Below, one piece after another: positions 23,098 through 32,614 of a stretch of 64,000 bases of DNA. The stretch spans positions 312,481-376,480 of the forward strand of contig JAMYWO010000005.1 of NCBI GenBank assembly GCA_024220525.1, read 5' to 3'. The position numbers were made by a program, and so were the translations under genes. Source of the stretch: Cochliopodium minus. Taxonomy: Eukaryota; Discosea; Himatismenida; Cochliopodiidae. Numbering within the stretch: the first letter of the stretch is position 1; each line of letters opens with the position of its first letter. The notes beneath the pieces are model-generated. The model searched no databases, was not told the origin of the DNA, and saw only the letters and a program-made list of their open reading frames with translations.

Positions 23098-24024
23098 ATG
23101 ATCCCCAAAGTAGTATTCATTAGTCTATATGTTTCCTCCAGCCTGAGTATATTGGGAAGTTTCTCTTTGATAATTTACATTCTTTATTTATTATTGGGAA
23201 ATAAAAAAAGAAGAAAAATTAAAAACGATAAACCAAGAAATAAAGCATTCAAATCTGATTTTTCAGAGCATGAAATACTCATAAATAAGGATAGAATTGA
23301 TGATATTAATTTTAGCAAGCCCATTTGGTTTGAAATTTGAAAGATCTCAAAAAACATTTCCTTTAAAATTAATTCATAATAGGATGTTGGAAAGAATTGG
23401 TGAACTATTGATTTTGATGTTATCCATCTCTGATTTATTTTCTGCAATTTATGTAAGAAAAATTTAAGAAAAAAAAAACGAAAAATTTCAAATTTTTTAA
23501 AAAATTCAGTATATAATCGCAACAAAATATGTAAGTAAAAGAAATTAAGTTTTAAAAAAGAAAAGAAAAATGAATCCTTTAACAAAAAAAGTTTACAATA
23601 AATCATGTATGTACATTTGGGCTTTCCGTTTTAGGAACATTATTTGAGCCAGCGTCTGTCGTAATTGGTAAACTATTCATATTTCTTAAGTGAATTTAAA
23701 ATTAATTTTTAACAAATAAATTTATTGAATAAAATAAATAAAAATTAATAAATAATTAAAAATAAATAAAAATAAATTTGAAAAATAAAATGAATAATTA
23801 AAAATAAATAAATTTAATGAAATACATATTTATTAAAAAAAAGTATGTGAAATAAGTTGCATGGTGTTGATATTGTTAAAGAAATCGGAGAAAACGCAAA
23901 CAAGAAGTGATTTGGAAAAATGGGTGAAGAGAAGTTACATGGCCTGTGTTTTTTTTGCTTTTGCCATTCCCTTTTTCTATACTTTTTTCATCACCAAATT
24001 TAAATTATATGGAAAAGAAAATTG
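23098..24024 (+). CDS. cAMP-receptor-like GPCR, 5' part (TM1-TM4)
   Basis: Five exons (23098-23327, 23383-23452, 23510-23530, 23592-23667, 23844-24024) give the first ~192 residues. TM1 is LSILGSFSLIIYILYLLL, followed by a long basic cytoplasmic loop; TM2 is LLILMLSISDLFSAIYYIIA, with the typical SxxDL; TM3 comes after a Cys (HVCTFGLSVLGTLF); TM4 is ACVFFAFAIPFFYTFFI. The last exon ends KLYGKEN plus TG, phase 2. Nothing after it in this piece can complete the protein, because a TTTTA repeat and an N follow. The exon at 279 begins with G and supplies the missing Trp and the WC pair. Exon 3 codes seven residues. The first intron uses a GTTTGA donor. Dicty_CAR receptors sense extracellular cAMP or other signals and act through G proteins. 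Confidence 0.8.
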
Positions 24025-24055
24025 GTACATTAATAAATTATTTATTTTTTAATTT

Positions 24056-24236
24056 ATTTATTTTATTTTATTTTATTTTATTTATTTTATTTTATTTTAT
24101 TTATTTTATTTTATTTTATTTTATTTATTTTATTTTATTTTATTTATTTTATNTAAATAAAATAAATAAAATAAATAAAATAAATAAAATAAATAAAATA
24201 AATAAAATAAATAAAATAAATAAAATAAAAGGAAAA
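24056..24236. repeat. TTTTA / AAATAAAAT microsatellites around an N at 24153
   Basis: Left of the N the strand is TTTTATTTTATTTA-like; right of it, AAATAAAATAAAT-like, so the strand composition flips at the N. The left side matches 1-115 and the right side matches 40431-40499. Both fit introns of genes that continue elsewhere. Confidence 0.85.
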
Positions 24237-24237
24237 C

Positions 24238-25100
24238 CTTCCATGGGTGGTTCTGTAACCAGTTTTATCTACCACCGCTGTCATTTCTCCACTTTTGATA
24301 GTTGATCCACAATAAACAGTATCTTTTAATTTTTTATTTACAGGTATTGATTCTCCAGTAATTCCTTTAGAAAGATAAAATAGAATAAATAAATAAAATA
24401 AAAATAAATTGAAATAAATCAAATAATATGTTTCAAAATTAATGTGAAGTTTTAAATTTATTTTGAACAGAAAGGAGATACCAGATTGATCTACAACCAA
24501 TTTCTTTCCATCATGCAATATAGAATCAGCAGGAACTAAATCACCAATACACAATCTGATAAGATCTCCGGGTACCAAATCTGCCGCTTCAATGGTATAC
24601 CATCTTCCATTTCTACATACTGAAGCTTGTTGTGCGAGTGTGCTTTTTAAGGCAGCTATGGCATCTCCTGCTCTCCTTTCTTCGACAAATCCAATCACCC
24701 CATTCAAAAATAATAGAAACAAAATCACTGCAAAATCAATATAATCACCCACGCTTTTTGATTTAAATATTCACAATTATTTAAGAATTCTATTTAAGAA
24801 TATATATATTTAAATTTAAGGAAATTTTTACGCTATTGAGATGATGAGTGCGATTTCCATCATAATGGCCATGGGAGTGATGAAGTAAGCTAAAATTTTC
24901 CACCAGATTGATACTTTTTTTTCTTCAATCACATTTTTTCCATATTTCATTAATCTTTCTGCTGCTTCTTCTTCAGTTATCCCTTTATAATCTTCCCAAT
25001 TTTGGATTGAATGTGATATGTCTTCAGTTTCCTCAAGATTTACAAAAAGACTGTTTGTTGAATTCTCCAAAAGAGGTTTTTTGAGATCTCCTGAATCCAT
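24238..25100 (-). CDS. P-type proton-pump ATPase (P3A-like), N-terminal part
   Basis: Three exons (24832-25100, 24482-24753, 24238-24364) give the first ~222 residues of a plasma-membrane H+-ATPase. Seen are GITEEEAAERLMKYGKN (cation-ATPase N-terminal domain), a first helix pair (IWWKILAYFITPMAIMMEIALI), then NGVIGFVEERRAGDAI, the DLVPGD and GDLVPAD block of the actuator domain, and ITGESIPV with the catalytic TGES. The usual ALTGES is ITGES. The last exon ends in AG with a GTTTTC donor, and the next exon (40349-40383) starts with A and continues into [11 protein letters not shown], as in plant and fungal pumps. The pump would expel protons at the cost of ATP. The gene order in this assembly is inverted; see the other two parts. 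Confidence 0.9.
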
Positions 25101-25250
25101 TTTTTTTTTTTTAAAATATCATTTTCCTTTCGTTGAGTAAATAATCTAAACTAATCAAGTTCTTCCAAATTCACAAAGTATTATTCATTAATTAAATCTG
25201 AGAAGAAAAATGTTTTTTCTAAAATTGGCAAGAACTTGTGGTCTAAAAAA

Positions 25251-25930
25251 ACAATGCAAGGAAAGTGAAAAAGTGAGACATCTTAGAAACCAATGGACTT
25301 GTCAACAACATTGACGAAATCCTCCAAAATGTACTAAAGAAACTCAAAATCTTGAGAAACCTCTTTCCAAATCTTTGAAGAAATGGAAATTTTTTAGGAT
25401 ATTGATTATTAGCTTACAAAATTAAACATTAACTTTTGAACTTTTTTTGATCTAAAACACCCACAAAGTGAGATATATTTTTTTAAAATATTAAACATCA
25501 TCAAACAAAAAGTATAAATTATTCCAGATAATTCAATAAACATTTAGTAGACTCCAAATTGGAAGTCCAAGAATGATTATCAAGACTCTTCTATATTTGA
25601 CAACTTTCTTGTAGCATTGAACAGAAGATTTTGAAGAGAAAGATTATTTTTTTTGATTTATTTTTTGATATTTCACATCTTTTTTTTTATTTTCTATTGA
25701 GATCCCTTGGTTATATGAGATTAAAATAAGAAAAGAAAGAAAAAGAGTTTTTTTTTGTTTCAGGCTTCAGAAAAAGCGCAGAAGGTTTGAGAGTTTACAT
25801 TTGTTTGACAACTTTACGTAAAATACGAAGGTTTTGACATAAATAAAGAAAAGAAGACATTTTAAATCTTTCCGTAAGTTACTGAGTTGAAACAAGAAGC
25901 AATGAAAATCCAAAATTTTCCATCCTTATT
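25251..25930 (+). mobile_element. LINE fossil fragment with 3' end (copy B)
   Basis: 25258-25380 (gtgagacatcttagaaacc ... aaaatcttgagaaacctctt) matches part of the longer LINE copy at 26393-26515, then the sequence jumps to the 3' end shared with the other copies from about 25505. It ends in a TTTTTATT microsatellite at 25935-26085. It is an internally deleted, non-coding relic. Confidence 0.65.
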
Positions 25931-25934
25931 TTCA

Positions 25935-26090
25935 GTTATTTTTTTATTTTTAATTCTATTTTTATTTTTATTTTTATTTTTATTTTTATTTTTATTTTTA
26001 TTTATTTTTATTTTATTTTTATTTTTATTTTTATTTTTATTTTTTTTTTTCTGTTTTTATTTTTATTTTTATTTTTATTTTTTTTCATTT
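25935..26090. repeat. TTTTTA microsatellite tail
   Basis: Tandem TTTTTA/TTTTTATT units directly after LINE copy B. The same kind of tail follows copies C and E, so it seems to be the tail of the element rather than a chance repeat. Confidence 0.6.
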
Positions 26091-26094
26091 AAAT

Positions 26095-28395
26095 TTTTGA
26101 ATTCCAAAGTGTTCATTCTCGCAATCAACCTTCTTCTCATCTCCATTCAAAAAGATAGAAAAATTGAGGGTGCAAGTATCTGGAAAAAAAGAATCAAAGT
26201 TTTAGCATACACAGACGATTAAGTCCTCATTGCTGAAATAGCTGAAGACCTCGAGAAAATGCTCGATCTTGTTGAACGATATGAAAGAGCTTCAAATGCA
26301 AAACTAAAACCAGAAAAAAAAGTCAGATTATCTCTTTTGGTCCCAACTAAATTGAGAGAATTAGAGAAATTGAACAATGTAAAGAAGGTGAGAAAGTGAG
26401 ACACCTTGGCTTCTTTGACCACAATAGACTTGTCAACAACATTGACGAAATACTCCAAAAAGAGCTAAAAAAACTCAAAATCTTGAGAAACCTCTTTCCA
26501 AATTTCACAACAAGAGTCATTTTTTGGAAAGGGTATGCAATCTCATCTCTTCTTTACCAATCTGAAGTGATCACAATTATGAAGGGGATATCTTTATTTA
26601 AAATAATAAAAATAATCAAACAACTCACAAAGAACTATCCTACCTCAACCTACCAAATATCAAATTGAGAATCAGCTAAAAAAGCAAAAACAATAATTGA
26701 AGTGCAAGAAACCTTGGAAAAAGAAGTAAACATCCCCCAACATCTCTATGGGTTGGAATACATCATCCACAAGGATATGGAAAAAAACAAGAGATGCATT
26801 CCCATCTTCGCGGTTAGAAACCAGAGGGAAATGAAATGGAAAAAAGGAGATGACAAGTGGATTGCACAAGCCTTTAACATATAGCCTCGGAACAATGAAC
26901 AGTTGCCTTCTGTTGGAGATAACGTGATAATCATCAGTTAGAATGGGAAAAAGGAGAATAAAGGAAAGCTGAAAGAAATAACAGAGAATAGTTGGAAAAT
27001 CAAGTTGTCAAACAAGAAATTCAACTGCAAAAAAGAAAAAGTATGAAAATTTTGAGACAAGCCACTTAACTTTTGAGTGGAGTTACTGTAGTGGATCACT
27101 TGCAAAAGAACTCTATCAAAACAGCAAAAATAGGATGATAATCAAAAACAGAAATGACGCAAATATTAATCTTCTCTGGAAAAATTGCAAAGAAAAGCTC
27201 GCTGACGACAAAAGCTTGTTTTCAAGCATAGGAAAAGTTAATTTCTTCACAAGAGGACAACAAAAATGTTTCGAAAAGTTTAATATCAAAACAAACACTC
27301 TCAAATTCTAAAACATGTAGAGAAAACATTTTCTCTTTCCATGCAAGAATCATTCTAAATATCTTGCCAATCTACAATAAAGAAAGAAAGTGCAAACTTT
27401 GCTATGAGAAAATCAGCACGTTTTGTTAGATTGTAAAGCAGAAAGAATCCAATTGGACACACTAAAAGAATAAGGATATGAAGAGAGAAACGCTCAAAAA
27501 ATTCTTTACAGGAAAAATATTTCACAAAGAGGATCAGCAAACCCGGTAACCCAAAATTGCGCTTGGACTTTAAACTGGGCAATCTGGAAACTGTATAACT
27601 CAGTCTCTCACGAAAAGATAATCCCTACTCAAACTCTAAGCGAGGCTCTTCGTTTCTTTATATCAATGGAAGAATTCAGAACGTTTAATTTTTGGAGAAA
27701 ATCACAGATGAAAGATTACAAGGATGAAAAGAAACATTGGGAGAAAGGAGCTCTGATCTACAGATTTGAAGGAACTCAAGAACCGAAAATCCAGATATCA
27801 GAGCGTGTTATTGAAAATGTCCTATCAGGAATAGGATGAAAGCAGTTAAAAGCTGCAAAACAAACCCATAGTTTTTTAATTTTGTTTCCAAAAATGAATA
27901 AGCAAATGAGAGAATATATAATAAAACAATTTTATTTCAAAGAAAAAAGTATAAAATTATTCCAGATAATCCAATCAACATTTGGTAGACTCCAAATTGG
28001 AAGTTCAAGAATGATTATCAAGACTCTTCTATTTTTGACAAATATTCCTGTAGCATTTGAAAAGAAGATTTTGAAGAGAAAGATTATTTTTTTTTGATTC
28101 AATTTTTTGATAGTTCACATCGTTTTTTATTTCTATTGAGATCCTTGGTTATTTGAGATTAATAAAGAAAAGAAAGAAAAGATAATTATTTTTGTTTCAA
28201 GATTTAGAATGCAGCACAGAAGGTTTGGGAGTTTAAATTTGTTTGATAACTTTTCGTAAAATACTAAGATTTTGACAAAAATAAAGAAAAGAAGGAGACA
28301 TTTGAAATCTTTTCGTAAATTACTGAGTTGAAACAAGAAGGATACATAGAAAATCAAAAATTTTCCATCCTTTTTTTCATTCATTTTTTATTTTT
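26095..28395 (+). mobile_element. LINE (non-LTR retrotransposon) fossil, reverse-transcriptase 3' half
   Basis: 26160-26330 encodes the RT palm: KVLAYTDD at the position of the family Y/F-A-D-D, followed after one stop by VLIAEIAEDLEKMLDLVERY and ERASNAKL, a typical order in LINE polymerases. RHLGFFDHNRLVNNIDEI and a thumb-like segment follow (26390-26590). Near 27395-27440 CKLCYE and HVLLDC give the C-terminal CCHC knuckle of such elements, and WAIWKLYNSVSHEK lies at 27565-27605. Many stops and frame changes interrupt it, so it is dead. The 5' part (endonuclease, RT fingers) is absent, consistent with 5' truncation. The 3' end from about 27940 is the repeat found elsewhere and is followed by a TTTTTA tail. 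Confidence 0.75.
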
Positions 28396-28479
28396 TATTT
28401 TTTATTTTTATTTTTATTTTTTCTGTTTTTATTTTTATTTTTATTTTTATTATTTATTATTTATTTTTTCCCTTTGTTT

Positions 28480-28740
28480 CTGTTGAAGATTGCTTTCTGA
28501 TTCCTAAAATAAAATAACTTTTTCTTTCTATTCTTATTTAAATCTCAAATAACCAAGGGATCTCAATAGAAAATAAAAAACGATGTGAAATATCAAAAAA
28601 TAAATCAAAAAAAAATAATCTTTCTCTTCAAAATCTTCTTTTCAAAGGAAAGTTGTCAATTAAAGAAGAGTCTTGATAATCATTCTTGGACTTCCAATTT
28701 GGAGTCTACCAAATGTTGATTGAATTATCTGGAATAATTT
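28480..28740 (-). mobile_element. LINE 3'-end copy D (inverted)
   Basis: Reverse complement of the copy C region. It ends at the single N at 28741. Copies C and D lie tail to tail with about 85 bases between, making a long inverted repeat that may have stopped the assembler. Confidence 0.75.
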
Positions 28741-28741
28741 N

Positions 28742-28818
28742 ATGATCAGATATCTTGAATCCACAAGTCATTTGTACTCTATTCTTGCTTTTCTTTCTTT
28801 AAAAATTTTTTTTGATAC
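28742..28818. repeat. 77-base exact duplicate at a piece start
   Basis: Identical over 77 bases to 39046-39122. Here it is bounded on the left by N 28741; the other copy is bounded on the right by N 39123. An exact shared end of 77 bases is what a de Bruijn assembler run with k=77 leaves between adjoining graph edges. The piece that ends at 39122 should therefore precede the piece that starts here. Confidence 0.9.
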
Positions 28819-29585
28819 CTTATTAACTTTCTCCAGTTATTATCAACTTCTAACGGATTTGCAAACGAAAAAGTACCAGAGCTTTTCGATATTTATATAA
28901 TGAATTAATCTGTTTTCAAACTAAATTTTTTTATAAATTAAAAGGGAAAAATTTACCCTAGAAAACCTTTAATTAAAAATAATAATTTTAAAAAATAAAA
29001 ATTAAAAAATTTAAATTTAAATTTGATATTAAACAGTGATGATGTTTATTATCCTAGGTCTTTTCATTGAAACATTAGTTTGAAATTTGATTCTTTATTT
29101 TTATTTAAAATCATTGCTATTTCTCTTTCCAAACCTGATATTTAATTGTGCAATGTGCGGAATCTTTTACAAATGATAGAAATCCCAAAATCAATTTAGA
29201 AATTTACTTTAAAATCTAATCTAATTAAAGAAATTATTTTAAATTTAATTTAATTTAAAAATAAATTTTTCAATTTATTTTCTTGAATAAATTTAGAAAT
29301 ATTGTTCGCAAGAATTCAAAGAACTCCTTCTTAAAGATTAGAGTAGAAAAAAAATTTTTCAATCAAAAAAACCTAATAACTTCAAAAATTCTTTCAAGTC
29401 CAACTTCTTTAATCGGGGTTTCCTTTTACTTTAAGAAAAATTAACAAAAAAGGGCTGAATGTTACGCCTTGTGAGAACCTCTACCGATCATTGATTTCAT
29501 TGAAGAAATAGTCCCCTCTAACTTCAAAAATTTTCATTTTGGGAACTTCAGTCAGAAACTGTTGTTAAACTTTAAACTTTTTTCA
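28819..29585. other. no gene recognised
   Basis: AT-rich sequence with no open frame of interest on either strand. Around 29440-29560 the base composition is less skewed (cttgtgagaacctctaccg), perhaps more retroelement debris, but no protein pattern is visible. Confidence 0.4.
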
Positions 29586-30142
29586 ACATAATCAAACAAA
29601 AAGTATAAAATTATTCCAGATAATTCAATCAAAATTTTGTAGACTCCAAATTGGAAGTTCAAGAATGATTATCAAGACTCTTCTATTTTTGACAAATATT
29701 CCTGTAGCATTTGAAAAGAAGATTTTGAAGAGAAAGATTATTTATTTTTGATTCAATTTTTTGATAGTTCACATCGTTTTTTATTTCTATTGAGATCCTT
29801 GGTTATTTGATATTATTAAAGAAAGAAAGAAAAGAGAATTATTTTGTTTCAAGATTTAGAATGCAGCACAGAAGGTTTGGGAGTTTAAATTTGTTTGATA
29901 ACTTTACTATATTACTAAGATTTTGACAAGAAAGAAAAGAAGGAGACATTTGAAATCTTTTCGTAAATTAGTGAGTTGAAACAAGAAAGATACAAAGAAA
30001 ATCCAAAAATTTCCATCCTTTTTTTCATTCATTTTTTATTTTTTATTTTTTATTTTTTATTTTTATTTATTTTTATTTTTATTTTTATTTTTATTTTTAT
30101 TTTTATTTTTATTTTTATTTTTATTTATTTTTATTTTTATTT
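29586..30142 (+). mobile_element. LINE 3'-end copy E with TTTTTA tail
   Basis: Very close to copy C (27945-28385), with only scattered differences, so the two are recent relatives. From 30036 a TTTTTATT microsatellite runs into the gap at 30143. Confidence 0.75.
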
Positions 30143-31012
30143 NNNNNNNNNNNNNNNNNNNNNNNNNNNNNNNNNNNNNNNNNNNNNNNNNNNNNNNNNN
30201 NNNNNNNNNNNNNNNNNNNNNNNNNNNNNNNNNNNNNNNNNNNNNNNNNNNNNNNNNNNNNNNNNNNNNNNNNNNNNNNNNNNNNNNNNNNNNNNNNNNN
30301 NNNNNNNNNNNNNNNNNNNNNNNNNNNNNNNNNNNNNNNNNNNNNNNNNNNNNNNNNNNNNNNNNNNNNNNNNNNNNNNNNNNNNNNNNNNNNNNNNNNN
30401 NNNNNNNNNNNNNNNNNNNNNNNNNNNNNNNNNNNNNNNNNNNNNNNNNNNNNNNNNNNNNNNNNNNNNNNNNNNNNNNNNNNNNNNNNNNNNNNNNNNN
30501 NNNNNNNNNNNNNNNNNNNNNNNNNNNNNNNNNNNNNNNNNNNNNNNNNNNNNNNNNNNNNNNNNNNNNNNNNNNNNNNNNNNNNNNNNNNNNNNNNNNN
30601 NNNNNNNNNNNNNNNNNNNNNNNNNNNNNNNNNNNNNNNNNNNNNNNNNNNNNNNNNNNNNNNNNNNNNNNNNNNNNNNNNNNNNNNNNNNNNNNNNNNN
30701 NNNNNNNNNNNNNNNNNNNNNNNNNNNNNNNNNNNNNNNNNNNNNNNNNNNNNNNNNNNNNNNNNNNNNNNNNNNNNNNNNNNNNNNNNNNNNNNNNNNN
30801 NNNNNNNNNNNNNNNNNNNNNNNNNNNNNNNNNNNNNNNNNNNNNNNNNNNNNNNNNNNNNNNNNNNNNNNNNNNNNNNNNNNNNNNNNNNNNNNNNNNN
30901 NNNNNNNNNNNNNNNNNNNNNNNNNNNNNNNNNNNNNNNNNNNNNNNNNNNNNNNNNNNNNNNNNNNNNNNNNNNNNNNNNNNNNNNNNNNNNNNNNNNN
31001 NNNNNNNNNNNN
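30143..31012. other. assembly gap (870 Ns)
   Basis: Run of N. The left side is a LINE tail and the right side is the Asn-codon repeat of a gene; nothing links them. Confidence 0.99.
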
Positions 31013-32318
31013 TTATTATTAACATTAGAATTATTATTAACATTAGAGCTATCATTAACATTAGAGTTATTATTAACATTAGAGTTATTATTAACATTAG
31101 AGTTATTATTAACATTAGAATTATCATTAACATTAGAGTTATCATTAACATTAGAGTTATTATTATCATTAGAGTTATTATTAACATTAGAGTTATTATT
31201 ATCATTAGAATTATTATTAACATTAGAGTTATCATTGAGATGAGAGTTATTGTTGAGATGAGAATTATTGTTGAAAGGAGAGCTATTGTTGACATTTTTT
31301 AAAAGTTGATTAGATTCTCCTTTTTGGTTGTTCATAGAATTATGAAAAGGAGGGTTAATAGAAGGAGGAGAATTATTAGAAGAAGGAGGATGAATGATGT
31401 TTTGAGTTTCTGATGGGAGATGGTTGATGCGAACAGAAGGAGGAGAAGAGGAGGGAGATTTAGTAAGAAATGGGATATAATTGGGATAATTGTTAGAATT
31501 AGAAAGATTATAAGAATTAAAAGAATTAGAAATGTGGGGATTTGAATTATTGTTTTGATTAATAGTGTGGTGAGAGAGAGAATTATGATTGCTTTGATTA
31601 TTTTGAATAACTTCTTGTGAAGAAGGAAAGGTATTGGAGATGGGTTGTTGAGGAAAAACTTGTAGATTTCTTTTATAAAAATTGAAATTTGGATTGTTGT
31701 TGAGAAAATTGTTTTGTCTTCTTGGATGTAATGATTCAATAAATGACAAATCAAAACTTTTTATTGGTGGGGGAGGTGGAGAATAATTCCAAAAAGGATC
31801 CTTCTTTTCCAATGTTGATTTTTTCTCTGTTGGATGATTTTTAGTGAATATATCTGGTAATTTAATATAAAATTCAATCCAAGCCCATCTTTCCCAAAAC
31901 AAAACGATTTGATTAATCAATAAGCTTAATTTAGCTTGTGATTGCTATTTTCATATTATTTTGCAAGCAAAATGAAATTATCGTATAAAATAATTGGAAA
32001 AAAATATTGTTCTTACAATCAATTGATAATTATCAATAGATATTTCCAAAGATTCAATTGATGAAAAATAACCAAATATTTCCCTCAGATATTGATCTCT
32101 TGTATTGAAATAAATCTAAAAAAAATGATATATATTTTTATTTGAATTCGAAAATGGCAATATCTTAAATAAGATACCTTTATTTGTTTGATAATTGAAG
32201 TCAAATAATCGAATGTATTGAAAATTGTAGAACTTGCAAACAAAAAACTATTCAATTGAATTTGTAATTCTTTCATTTTTGGCCATGAATCCAATAAAAA
32301 TCTAGCAACTTCTTCCAT
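31013..32318 (-). CDS. helical protein with long Asn-rich tail, 3' end in the gap
   Basis: Three exons (32178-32318, 32017-32115, and 31944 down to the gap). The ATG at 32318 was chosen as the first in-frame one after a T-rich run. The first ~115 residues are helical and hydrophobic in places (MEEVARFLLDSWPKMKEL; LSLLINQIVLFWERWAWIEF), loosely like small peroxin-type membrane proteins, but no diagnostic motif is seen and I do not name it. The rest is low complexity: a Pro run (SPPPPPI), Asn/Ser/His/Pro-rich sequence, then tandem Asn-Ser-Asn-Val-Asn-type repeats that run into the gap. Such Asn-rich tracts are common in dictyostelid proteins and can be prion-like. The C-terminus is unknown. Confidence 0.65.
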
Positions 32319-32614
32319 TTTTGAAATTATTTCCAATTTTTTTTTTTTTTTTTTTTCTGAATATTTCTAATCATAATTAATGAATTCAAATAAAAGGAAT
32401 TGTATCTATTTTTCAATGGATCTTCCGAATTTTTTCAACTTTTATGTTTCTTTTTAATATCATTCCTAATTTTCAAAATAAAAAAAAATTTGGTAAAATA
32501 TATAGAGATGAAGAAACAAAATCTACTTGTTGATTGAAATAGAGAAAAGATGATAGCAGATAAATATTAATTATTTATTTCTTATCAAAAATTCGAAAGT
32601 ATATTTCCAATTAT

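Noticed and set aside
13430-30060. Inverted LINE ends as terminal inverted repeats of a DNA transposon
   Set aside because: The copies are in mixed orientation and spacing, one is attached to reverse-transcriptase sequence, and no transposase is seen.
29976-31920. Open frames that read through the gap
   Set aside because: They are open only because Ns are translated without stops; the two sides of the gap are unrelated.
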